From NCBI GenBank assembly GCA_005884005.1, contig VAWI01000059.1, positions 1 to 38,921 on the forward strand: DNA of 38,921 nucleotides. Direction: 5' to 3'. The position numbers and the translations under genes are program-made. Under the pieces are notes generated by a model. It searched no databases. It saw only the letters and a program-made list of their open reading frames with translations, and was not told where the DNA came from. Origin of the DNA: Actinomycetota bacterium (GTDB lineage Bacteria > Actinomycetota > Thermoleophilia > Gaiellales > Gaiellaceae). Positions 8,012 to 14,811 of the stretch are shown piece by piece; position 1 is the first letter of the stretch; every line of letters begins with the position of its first letter.

Positions 8012-9201
8012 ACCCGGGCCTTCTCCGTTGCCGCCGCCCCGGCGCGCCGGCCGAAGACCGTGCACTCGAGCAGCGAGTTGCCCATCATCCGGTTGCGGCC
8101 GTGCGTGCCGCCGGCGATCTCGCCGCACGCGAAGACGCCCTCGAGGGTCGTCTCACCGTGCTCGTCGATCACGAGCCCACCGTTCTGGTAGTGCAGCACC
8201 GGATAGGTCAAGATCGGCTCCCGCAACGGGTCGACACCGGCCGCACGGTAGCGGCGAAGCATGTACGGCAGCGAGACGAGGGCGTCGGCTTCCGGAACTC
8301 GCGTGGTGTCGAGATAGACCGCCGGCCGGCCATCGGGAGTCTCGACGCCACGCCCGGCCGAGACCTCGTCGAAGATCGCCTGTGAAACCTCGTCGCGTGG
8401 GCCGAGCGGATCCGTGAACTCCTCGTGCTCGGCGTTCAGGAGCGTCGCGCCGTAGGCCCGAGTCGTCTCCGGGATCGAGTAGCCCTGCATGTTCGCCGGC
8501 CAGGCGCCGCCGTTGGGGTGGTACTGGAGCGCGTCGAGGTCGCGCGACTCGGCGCCGAGATCGACGGCGATCTGGGTCACCTCGCCGGTCGCGCCGGGGT
8601 GGTTGGTGGAGAGCTCGCCGCGCTCCCTGGCCTCGCGATAACAGCGGCCCCCGGCCGCGAGCACGACCGCACCGGCATCGATGACCTGCTCCCCGCAGCG
8701 AGCCCGCCAGCCGTTCTCGGCCGGCTCGAGCGAACTCAGGGGCGACTTCGCGAAAGTCTTCATCGACGACGCTTGGACGGCGTCTCGGAGCGCCGCCGTG
8801 ATCGCATGGCCGGTTCGATCGCCAACCTGGAGCAACCGCTTGCGAGAGGCGCCGCCGCACTTCGCCAGCCGGTAGCCGCCGTTCTCAGGCGTGAACTGGA
8901 CCCCGAGCTCCTCGAGCCAGTGGATCGCGCCCGGCGCTTCTCCGGTCAGCACCTCGACCAACCGTCGGTCTGCGGTTTCGTGCGAGCTCTTCCAGACGTC
9001 CTCGGCGTGCTGCTCCGGGGAGTCGTCGGCTCCGAAGGCGGCCTGGATCCCGCCCTGCGCTTTCGCCGAGTTGCACGACTGCAGCGATCCCTTCGCGGCG
9101 AGCGCGACGCTGGCGCCGGCGCGGTGCGCCGAGACAGCCGCGGCGAGCCCGGAGGCGCCGCTTCCGATCACGAGCACGTCGACAGACACGGGCGCAGCCA
9201 T
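8008..9201 (-). CDS. soluble FrdA/NadB-like FAD oxidoreductase, short form
   Basis: 397 residues, well short of FrdA/SdhA (about 570-600) and NadB (about 510-540): the C-terminal helical domain is absent. The Rossmann FAD motif GSGASG is at 13-18. 'SCNSAKAQGG' at 42-51 resembles the non-covalent NadB type and lacks the FrdA histidine that binds FAD. Fumarate reductase active-site counterparts are present: His228 ('QYHPNGG'), Glu245, Arg269 ('GPRDEVSQ', the proton-shuttle Arg), His337 ('LHYQNGG') and Arg371 ('GRNRMMGNSLLE'). The usual Thr before the Glu is Pro244, and the Thr of QYHPTG is Asn230, so the carboxylate pocket differs. No FrdB-like partner gene is present. It is the first gene of the sulfur cluster. 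Reduction of fumarate or of an analogue such as sulfoacrylate is inferred. Confidence 0.85.
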   Translation of the reverse strand: MAAPVSVDVLVIGSGASGLAAAVSAHRAGASVALAAKGSLQSCNSAKAQGGIQAAFGADDSPEQHAEDVWKSSHETADRRLVEVLTGEAPGAIHWLEELGVQFTPENGGYRLAKCGGASRKRLLQVGDRTGHAITAALRDAVQASSMKTFAKSPLSSLEPAENGWRARCGEQVIDAGAVVLAAGGRCYREARERGELSTNHPGATGEVTQIAVDLGAESRDLDALQYHPNGGAWPANMQGYSIPETTRAYGATLLNAEHEEFTDPLGPRDEVSQAIFDEVSAGRGVETPDGRPAVYLDTTRVPEADALVSLPYMLRRYRAAGVDPLREPILTYPVLHYQNGGLVIDEHGETTLEGVFACGEIAGGTHGRNRMMGNSLLECTVFGRRAGAAATEKARV

Positions 9202-9227
9202 GGTGCCCGGAGTCTAGCACTGCTCTT

Positions 9228-9244
9228 CTAATCGCTTTCATTAG
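9228..9244. promoter_or_regulatory. short palindrome in divergent promoter region
   Basis: CTAAT-N7-ATTAG lies between the divergent flavoprotein gene (start 9201) and the pilin-like gene (start 9296). Five-base arms around a 7-bp spacer fit a small dimeric operator, but chance occurrence in an AT-richer intergenic stretch is quite possible. Confidence 0.3.
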
Positions 9245-9295
9245 TCTGGCTTATCGGACATAAAGGCTTGGCGGCGTCTGGCCGATTACTCGAAC

Positions 9296-9646
9296 ATGAC
9301 CCGCGGCCTCGGACTCGTCTCGCTCGTCGTCAGCCTTGTGATCTCCGGAATGCTGTTCTCTTCGCAGCTCACACATGGCGGCTCCAAGCCTGCGAGCCCG
9401 AAGCAGAACCAGATCGTCCAGCAGGCGAATTCTGTCGCCGCAGACGCCGCCGCGATGCAGGCCGAGCACGAGCTCGCCGCCTACCAGGCCGACCGTGGCA
9501 CGTTTGTCGGCGCGACCGTCACGGACGTATCAGACGTCACCGTCCTGCACGCGGAGCCGACCACGTTCTGTCTCCAGATCGCCTCGAACGGCGGCGTTCT
9601 CTACGATGCCGGGCCCGGCGGCACCCCCGGCGCGCAGCGCTGCTAG
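9296..9646 (+). CDS. small pilin-like membrane-anchored secreted protein
   Basis: 116 residues starting at ATG 9296, one of the few plus-strand genes in this half. Residues 5-24 form a single hydrophobic segment after a short basic N-terminus. A helical stretch follows (about 38-70, 'QQANSVAADAAAMQAEHELAAYQ'), then a beta-rich C-terminal part with 'FCLQIASNGGVLYDAGPGG' and a terminal Cys that could pair with the Cys near residue 92. The architecture resembles type IV pilin-like or pseudopilin proteins, although no clear prepilin peptidase site is visible. Its TAG stop and the stop of the convergent SARP gene share the bases CTAG. No strong ribosome binding site is visible. Function unknown. 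Confidence 0.7.
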   Translation: MTRGLGLVSLVVSLVISGMLFSSQLTHGGSKPASPKQNQIVQQANSVAADAAAMQAEHELAAYQADRGTFVGATVTDVSDVTVLHAEPTTFCLQIASNGGVLYDAGPGGTPGAQRC

Positions 9647-12489
9647 CCGCCCACCGCGACCTGCGCGGAGGTGGCTAGCTCGATCGCCTCGTCGGGCGAG
9701 AGGCTCGCCCCGCGCGCGAGCTCCTCTTCGAACCGGCCGGGCTCGAGCTTCAGGCGCGCCGCCTGCTGGTAGACGTCTATCCAGGGTTGGCGCTCGGGCG
9801 TCGGGGTCGTCCCGATCGACTCGAGGACGGCGCCGGCGGCCCCGAACAATGCCGCCGCCCTGGCTCCGTCGCCGCCGGCGGCCGCGATGCCGGCCGCGGT
9901 CTCGAGACACTCGGCGACCGCTCGGGGCTCGTTCAGGCGCCGGACGATCGCAAGGCTCTCTTCGACAAGCTCCTGCGCCCGCCCCAGCTCCCCGCGGATC
10001 ACAATCGCCGCAGCGAGAGAGCGAAGGCACGCCGCGACGAGCTGAGGCGTCCCGCCGACCCGCGCCAGCGCGAGCGCTTCTTCGCATCGCTCGATCGCCG
10101 CGTCGACGTCGCCGAGCGCTAACTCGATCAGACCGAGGTCGTGCGCGGCGGTCGCGGCGTTGAAGGTCGAGCCGAGCTTGACCGCGAGCCGGCGACCCTC
10201 GTCGTAGAGGTCTCGCGCGCGGTCGAAATCCTGGCGGAAGAAGGCGATGTTGCCCAGGTTCGTCAGCACCGCCATCCGGCGCGCGTCGTCGTCCAGACGG
10301 CGGGCAACCTCGAGGCTTGCCTCGAACGCTTGCTCGGCCGACTCGATGTCGCCGTCCTCCGCGGCGAGGACGCCGAGGCCGTTCAGCGCCTTGGCCCGCG
10401 AGACGAGCGGCGCGTCGGGCGCGGCCGCAAGGGCGGCCTCGAGACTTGCGCGGCCCTCGCTCAGGTCGGCGTGCAGCTGCCAGAGCTTCCGCAGCGCGCC
10501 GGCAAGCCGTAGCGCGGTGAGGCCGTCGCCGCTGCCGAGAGCGAATGCGAGCGCGGCCCGGAAGTTGTCGCGCTCGGCGTCCAGCCGCGCGGCCCAGACG
10601 TCCTGGCTCGGGCCGTTCAGCTCGGGCTCTCCCTCCTCGGCGACGCCGGCGAAGTACGCCGCGTGGCGCTTGCGGAGCTCGTTCTCCTCCCCGGCGGCCC
10701 CGAGGCGCTCGAGCGCGTATTCGCGGACGATCTGGAGCATCGTGAATCGCCGCTCGTGGGAGCCCGCGTCGACGACCAGGCTCTTGTCGGCCAGCGAGCC
10801 GAGCACCGGAAGCACGTCGTCGGCTCCGTGGCCGCCGCAGACGGACTCGGCGGCCGCCAGCGTCCATCCGCCGACGAAGACCGAGAGCCGCCCGAACAGT
10901 CGCCGCTCGGCGTCGTCGAGCAGTTCGTAGCTGGAGTCGATCGCCGCGCGGAGCGTGCGGTGGCGTTCCGGGGCGTCCTGGACGGCGGCAGGCAGCTCGA
11001 GCCGGTTGCCGAAACGCGCCAGCAGCTCGCCGGGGCTGAGGATCTTCACGCGGGCCGCGGCCAGCTCGATCGCGAGCGGCAGCGCATCGAGCGCGGCGCA
11101 GAGGGCGACGACGTCGGCCACGTTCTCCGCCGACAGCTCGAAGTCGCGCTTCGCCGCCTGCGCGCGGGCGACGAAGAGTGCGACGGCAGGCGCAGCTCGC
11201 GCCGCCTCCTCGTCGTCCCCTTGCGTCGGCAGCGCCAGCGGGCCGACCGGAAACTCGTACTCGCCGGTCAGATGGAGGACCGCGCGGCTTGTAACGAGCA
11301 GCTGAAGCTCAGGAGACGCCGCGAGCAGGCGGCCGAGCAGCGGCGCGGCCTCCGTCAGCTGCTCGAAGTTGTCGAGCACGAGCAGCGGTGGCTCGCGAGC
11401 CAGGTAGTCGGCGAGCGCGTCCTCCAGGGGCCGCCCACCCGCGCTGAGGCGAAGCGCGTTCGCGATCGTCGAGGCGACCAGCCCGGGGTCGGAGAGACGC
11501 GAGAGATCGACGAAGACGGCACTGCGGCGCTCGTCCGCTGCGATTAGGCGTGCGACCTCCGTCGCGAGCCTCGTCTTCCCGATCCCGCCGGGCCCGGTCA
11601 GTGTCAGCAGTCGTGAGCCTCCGGCTCGCAGCAGCTCCGCCGCCTCGGCCAGTTCGTGTTCACGCCCGAGGAGCGGCGTCGGCGCGGCGGGCAGCTCGAC
11701 CCGGCGCTCAGCAGCGCCCGCCGCCGCGAGGTTCTCGTCCTGCACGAGGATCGCCCGCTCGAGCGCCTGCAGCGCGGGCCCGGGCTCGATTCCGATCTCC
11801 TCGACGAGCGTGTCGCGCGCGGCGCGATACTCCGCGAGGGCGTCCGACTGGCGGCCGTCCCGGTAGAGAGCGAGCATCAGCTGCGCCCGAGCGCGCTCCC
11901 GCAGCGGCTGGGATGCGACGAAGGCCTGGAGCCGAGGGATCAACTGCTCGTGGCCTCCGAGGGCGAGCTTGGCATCAGCGAGATCCTCGAACGTGCTGAG
12001 GCGGAGCTCCTCCAACCGTGCGGCCTCGTGCGCGGCGAACTCGGCGTAGACGACGTCCACGAGAGCCGGTCCCCGCCAAAGATCCACGGCCTCGGACAGG
12101 AGCCGCGCGGCCAGCTCGGCGTCTTCGGCGAAGAGGGCAGCGCGACCTTCAGCGGCGAGCCGTTCGAAGCGCCTGCTGTCGATTGTCTCTTCCGGCACAT
12201 TCAACTGGTAGCCCGTCGGGGTGGTGGCGAGCACAGCGCCGCGATCGACGCCCACCTCGAGCAGGTCGCGGAGCGCGGAGACGTGCACCTGGAGGGCGTT
12301 CTTCGCCCGTGCGGGAGGGCGCTCGCCCCAGAGCGCGTCGATCAACTGTTCCCCGGAAACCGAACGGTTCGGCTCCAGCGCTAGCGCCAGCAGCACCTTG
12401 CGCTGATTGCCGCTCGCGAGCGGAACGACGTCCGTTCCGCGCCGTACCTCGAGCGGGCCGAGAATCCGGTACTCGAGCCGCCTGTCGAT
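9643..12489 (-). CDS. AfsR/SARP-type regulator: winged helix, BTAD, NB-ARC, TPR
   Basis: About 948 residues. The OmpR-like winged helix (about 1-95, 'YRILGPLEVRRG...NQRKVLLALAL...ALWG') leads into the bacterial transcriptional activation domain (about 100-245, 'DLWRGPALVDV...LRERARAQLMLALYRDGRQSDAL'). An NB-ARC ATPase follows, with P-loop GPGGIGKTR and Walker B LLVLDNFEQL, then TPR-like helices. The conserved N-terminal residues lie upstream of the first in-frame GTG (12396). In that frame no ATG, GTG or TTG exists between it and a strong GAAGGAGG site, so ATC at 12487-12489, 7 nt after GGAGG, is the best start. Such proteins bind direct repeats and switch on nearby operons in response to ATP-dependent oligomerisation. 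Candidate repeats lie 23 bp upstream of the start. Confidence 0.9.
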   Translation of the reverse strand: MDRRLEYRILGPLEVRRGTDVVPLASGNQRKVLLALALEPNRSVSGEQLIDALWGERPPARAKNALQVHVSALRDLLEVGVDRGAVLATTPTGYQLNVPEETIDSRRFERLAAEGRAALFAEDAELAARLLSEAVDLWRGPALVDVVYAEFAAHEAARLEELRLSTFEDLADAKLALGGHEQLIPRLQAFVASQPLRERARAQLMLALYRDGRQSDALAEYRAARDTLVEEIGIEPGPALQALERAILVQDENLAAAGAAERRVELPAAPTPLLGREHELAEAAELLRAGGSRLLTLTGPGGIGKTRLATEVARLIAADERRSAVFVDLSRLSDPGLVASTIANALRLSAGGRPLEDALADYLAREPPLLVLDNFEQLTEAAPLLGRLLAASPELQLLVTSRAVLHLTGEYEFPVGPLALPTQGDDEEAARAAPAVALFVARAQAAKRDFELSAENVADVVALCAALDALPLAIELAAARVKILSPGELLARFGNRLELPAAVQDAPERHRTLRAAIDSSYELLDDAERRLFGRLSVFVGGWTLAAAESVCGGHGADDVLPVLGSLADKSLVVDAGSHERRFTMLQIVREYALERLGAAGEENELRKRHAAYFAGVAEEGEPELNGPSQDVWAARLDAERDNFRAALAFALGSGDGLTALRLAGALRKLWQLHADLSEGRASLEAALAAAPDAPLVSRAKALNGLGVLAAEDGDIESAEQAFEASLEVARRLDDDARRMAVLTNLGNIAFFRQDFDRARDLYDEGRRLAVKLGSTFNAATAAHDLGLIELALGDVDAAIERCEEALALARVGGTPQLVAACLRSLAAAIVIRGELGRAQELVEESLAIVRRLNEPRAVAECLETAAGIAAAGGDGARAAALFGAAGAVLESIGTTPTPERQPWIDVYQQAARLKLEPGRFEEELARGASLSPDEAIELATSAQVAVGG

Positions 12490-12511
12490 TGTTCCGCCTC
12501 CTTCAACCTGC

Positions 12512-12531
12512 CTTAAGCGGAGCTTAAGCGG
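12512..12531. promoter_or_regulatory. 11-bp-phased direct repeat, candidate SARP binding site
   Basis: CTTAAGCGG occurs at 12512-12520 and again at 12523-12531, exactly 11 bp apart. A degenerate third unit (CTTCAACCT) precedes it at 12501. SARP/AfsR proteins bind heptamer-like direct repeats repeated every 11 bp next to the -10 region. The site sits between the SARP gene (minus) and the small plus-strand ORFs, so it could serve either side. No other copy was seen in the window. Confidence 0.6.
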
Positions 12532-12595
12532 GTGGTGGGAACATCGCTACGCCGTCAGTCAAGGAAGAGCCGCAGACCGTGAGAGGAGACCGCAA

Positions 12596-12718
12596 GTGCC
12601 GACCGTAGGCACAGCCAGCCTGAAGAGCCCGGTTCGGACGCGGAGCTTCTGCGGTGAGAGGGGCGCGCAAGCGGCCGGGAGCCGTCACCCGGCCGCCCGT
12701 GCGTCTGCGAGCGGCTGA
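12596..12718 (+). CDS. possible 40-residue peptide downstream of the SARP site
   Basis: GTG start with a very good ribosome binding site (GAGAGGAG, 7-nt spacing). The 40-residue product is basic, rich in Arg, Ser and Ala, with one Cys and no hydrophobic segment. It starts about 65 bp downstream of the candidate SARP repeats on the plus strand. AfsR of Streptomyces activates the small gene afsS beside it, so a small SARP target is plausible, but I see no sequence resemblance to AfsS. It could equally be a leader peptide, a decayed gene or chance. Confidence 0.35.
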   Translation: MPTVGTASLKSPVRTRSFCGERGAQAAGSRHPAARASASG

Positions 12719-12722
12719 GCCC

Positions 12723-12791
12723 ATGCACCGACCGGCCGGATCAAAGAGAGGAGCGCAAATGATTCTTACGAGCTCATTCGACGGTCACTAG
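12723..12791 (+). CDS. possible 22- or 10-residue peptide, or decayed gene start
   Basis: Two in-frame ATGs (12723 and 12759) reach TAG at 12789-12791. The second has a strong ribosome binding site, GAGAGGAG with 5-nt spacing, and gives only 10 residues (MILTSSFDGH). Its leader closely copies that of the preceding small ORF: GAGAGGAGACCGCAAGTG against GAGAGGAGCGCAAATG. The stop lies 7 bp from the end of the convergent dehydrogenase gene. It may be a leader peptide or the stump of a deleted gene. Confidence 0.25.
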   Translation: MHRPAGSKRGAQMILTSSFDGH

Positions 12792-12798
12792 TCCGGCC

Positions 12799-13785
12799 TC
12801 ACCAGACGGAACGTAGGAGCTCGGCAACCTCGGCAGGCGCCGCTGGGCGCGGGTTCGCCTTTGCTCCACCACGCTGCGACGCGGCATAGCCCAGCTCGTC
12901 GAGGTCGTCTTCGGGCACGCCGAGATCGCGCAGGCGCTCGAATCCGCCGAGCAGCGCCAGTTCTTGCACCCGTCCCAAGGGATCGTCCGTTCCGAGGGCT
13001 TCCGCAAAGCGGGCGATCTCCTTGCCGGCGACCGGCTCGTTGAACCGCAACGCCGAGGGGAGGCAGATCGCGTTCAGCGCCCCGTGGGGTAGCCCGTAGC
13101 GGCCGCCGACCGCCTGCGCCATCGCGTGTCCCAGGCCCAACCCCGCGAGCCCGAGCGCATGCCCGGAGACATCAGCGCCTGCGAGCAGCTTCGTCCGGGC
13201 CTGCCGGTCCTGGCCGAAAGCGGCCACCCGCGGCAGCGCCTCGTTGATCATCCGCGCGCCCTCGAGGGCGAGCACGTCGGCCTCCGGACTCCGCCCTTTG
13301 ACATAAAGCGCCTCCGCGCAATGCGCGAGCGCGTTCATGGCGGTGCCGACCGTCACCTCGAGCGGGAGCCCAAGGGTCAGGTCCGGGTCGTAGACGATGC
13401 CGGCGAGGTTGGCTCCCGACCCGCCGCCGTGCATCCGGCGCTCGTGGTCACGGATTCCGAAGCTCGCGGCCCATTCGGCGCCCGCGTACGTGGTCGGCAC
13501 CGAGACGACCGGCAGACGTGTTGCAACCGAGACGGCCTTGGCGAGGTCGATCGCACTGCCGCCGCCGACTGCCAGCAGCCCCTCGGCGCTCCCGGCCGCG
13601 GCGGCAATCTCGTCGATCCGATCGCTCGGCACCTCGCTCCAGCGGCCCGCGGCGGGCAGGTCGAGCTGCGACCAGCGCTCGCTCGCGATCAGGAACGGCC
13701 GCTCGATCCCGAGCTCGCCCAGCACGCCGGGAAGCTCCCGCAGGCCCCAGCGGACGATCAGGCCGCCGCCTCCGTCGCAGGGCAC
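12799..13785 (-). CDS. maleylacetate-reductase-like iron-ADH family dehydrogenase
   Basis: 328 residues from GTG 13785. The frame is open further upstream to 14109, but that part runs through the LysR gene and a hairpin, so a downstream start is preferred; GTG 13785 gives the usual distance to the Rossmann fold. 'AVGGGSAIDLAKA' (about residues 88-100) is the NAD(P)-binding block, and 'VPTTYAGAE' is typical of maleylacetate reductases. In the metal-binding region the usual Asp is Asn ('GTAMNALAHCAEALYV'), as in maleylacetate reductases, while the later histidines of 'GLGHAMAQ' and 'GLPHGALNA' are kept. Maleylacetate reductases feed aromatic ring-cleavage products into 3-oxoadipate. No other aromatic catabolism gene is nearby, so the substrate is uncertain. 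Confidence 0.75.
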   Translation of the reverse strand: MPCDGGGGLIVRWGLRELPGVLGELGIERPFLIASERWSQLDLPAAGRWSEVPSDRIDEIAAAAGSAEGLLAVGGGSAIDLAKAVSVATRLPVVSVPTTYAGAEWAASFGIRDHERRMHGGGSGANLAGIVYDPDLTLGLPLEVTVGTAMNALAHCAEALYVKGRSPEADVLALEGARMINEALPRVAAFGQDRQARTKLLAGADVSGHALGLAGLGLGHAMAQAVGGRYGLPHGALNAICLPSALRFNEPVAGKEIARFAEALGTDDPLGRVQELALLGGFERLRDLGVPEDDLDELGYAASQRGGAKANPRPAAPAEVAELLRSVW

Positions 13786-13815
13786 ACCATTCCGACCTTG
13801 CAGCTCGGATTTAGC

Positions 13816-13841
13816 GGCCGCGCCGCCATGTCGGCGCGGCC
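13816..13841. terminator. GC-rich hairpin after the LysR gene
   Basis: GGCCGCGCCG and CGGCGCGGCC form a perfect 10-bp stem with a 6-base loop. It lies 26 bp beyond the LysR stop and 30 bp before the preferred dehydrogenase start. There is no proper U-tract on the minus strand, so termination may be partial. Confidence 0.5.
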
Positions 13842-13867
13842 TCTTTGACGGCATCGCAAGCGACGCC

Positions 13868-14761
13868 TCACGCCGCGAGCTTGGCGCGCGCAAATGCGAC
13901 GAACGCCTCCGCGGCGCGTGTCGGCGAGCGTCCCGCGGGGCGGACGAGCGAGATCTCTCGCGCGGGCTCGAGGCCCTTGACGCGGGCTGTTGCCAGAGTG
14001 CCGGCTGCCAGCTCGGCCTCGACGCCGGAGCGTGAGATGAAGGTGACGCCGTAGCCGGCCGCGACCGCGCTCTTGACCGACTCCTGAAGCCCGAGCTCGA
14101 GCCGGACATCGAGGTCGCGCAGGCGAATGGGCCCGCCGCGCAGCTCGTCCTCGATCACCTGGCGCACGCCCGCGCCTTCCTGCATCAGGATCAGCGGCTC
14201 GCCACGCAGCTCGTCGAGCGATATCTGCTCGCCGGCGAACGCGTGGCCGGGCGGCACGACAAGGACCACCTCGTCGCGGAAGAACGGCTCGAAGACGACA
14301 CCACGGTGACGCGGGGCGGCGCCGACGATCCCAAGCTCGAGCTCCCGCTCGGCCACCTGCTCGATGACGCTGTTCGTGTCCGAAATCGAGAGTGCGACGC
14401 TCAGCTCGGGGTGCTCACGCTGAAACTCGCCCAGCAGAACCGGGACGACGGTGCCGCCGGGCCCGGTCGACGCGCCAAGCGCAAGCTCGCCGCGCAGCTC
14501 ACTGTCTTCGCCCGAGAGCTCTTCGAGCAGCTGTCCTTCGAGAGCGAGCATCCGCTGTGACGCCCGGTAGAGGCGCTGCCCGGCTTCGGTCGGCTCGACC
14601 CGTCGGCCCGAGCGGTCGAGCAACTTCGTCCCAAGCCGTTTCTCGAGCGAGCGAACCTGCAGGCTGACGGCCGGCTGGGTCACCCCGAGCCGCTCCGCCG
14701 CCTGCGAGAAGCTCTTCCGGTCGACCACCTCGCAGAAGGCGGCGAGTTGTCGCGTGTCCAT
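13868..14761 (-). CDS. LysR family transcriptional regulator
   Basis: 297 residues, the standard LysR length. The N-terminal helix-turn-helix is at about 17-45 ('SFSQAAERLGVTQPAVSLQVRSLEKRLG'). The periplasmic-binding-protein-like co-inducer domain follows from about residue 90 ('LRGELALGASTGPGGTVVPVLLGEF'). The effector domain has the look of the CysL/CbbR branch ('ELGIVGA...VVFEPFFRDEVVLVVPPGHA'), but I cannot name the ligand. The start codon lies inside a CATAA-N7-TTATG palindrome, suggesting autorepression. The dehydrogenase gene downstream is on the same strand, after a hairpin, and is a possible target. Confidence 0.93.
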   Translation of the reverse strand: MDTRQLAAFCEVVDRKSFSQAAERLGVTQPAVSLQVRSLEKRLGTKLLDRSGRRVEPTEAGQRLYRASQRMLALEGQLLEELSGEDSELRGELALGASTGPGGTVVPVLLGEFQREHPELSVALSISDTNSVIEQVAERELELGIVGAAPRHRGVVFEPFFRDEVVLVVPPGHAFAGEQISLDELRGEPLILMQEGAGVRQVIEDELRGGPIRLRDLDVRLELGLQESVKSAVAAGYGVTFISRSGVEAELAAGTLATARVKGLEPAREISLVRPAGRSPTRAAEAFVAFARAKLAA

Positions 14762-14775
14762 AAGTAACCATTATG
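14759..14775. promoter_or_regulatory. palindrome over the LysR start codon
   Basis: CATAA-N7-TTATG, perfect 5-base arms containing a T-N11-A type core. It overlaps the LysR initiation codon, a position that would allow autorepression. Confidence 0.4.
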
Positions 14776-14811
14776 AAGAAGCGCGCAACTATTGATGCTG
14801 TGGGAGCGCCG

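Noticed and set aside
2337..9201. Coenzyme M biosynthesis operon
   Set aside because: ComA is present, but no homologue of ComB, ComC, ComD or ComE, nor the lyase-type bacterial CoM genes, was recognised.
13786..14109. N-terminal extension of the dehydrogenase
   Set aside because: It overlaps the LysR gene, crosses a hairpin and reads Ser/Arg-rich shadow sequence.
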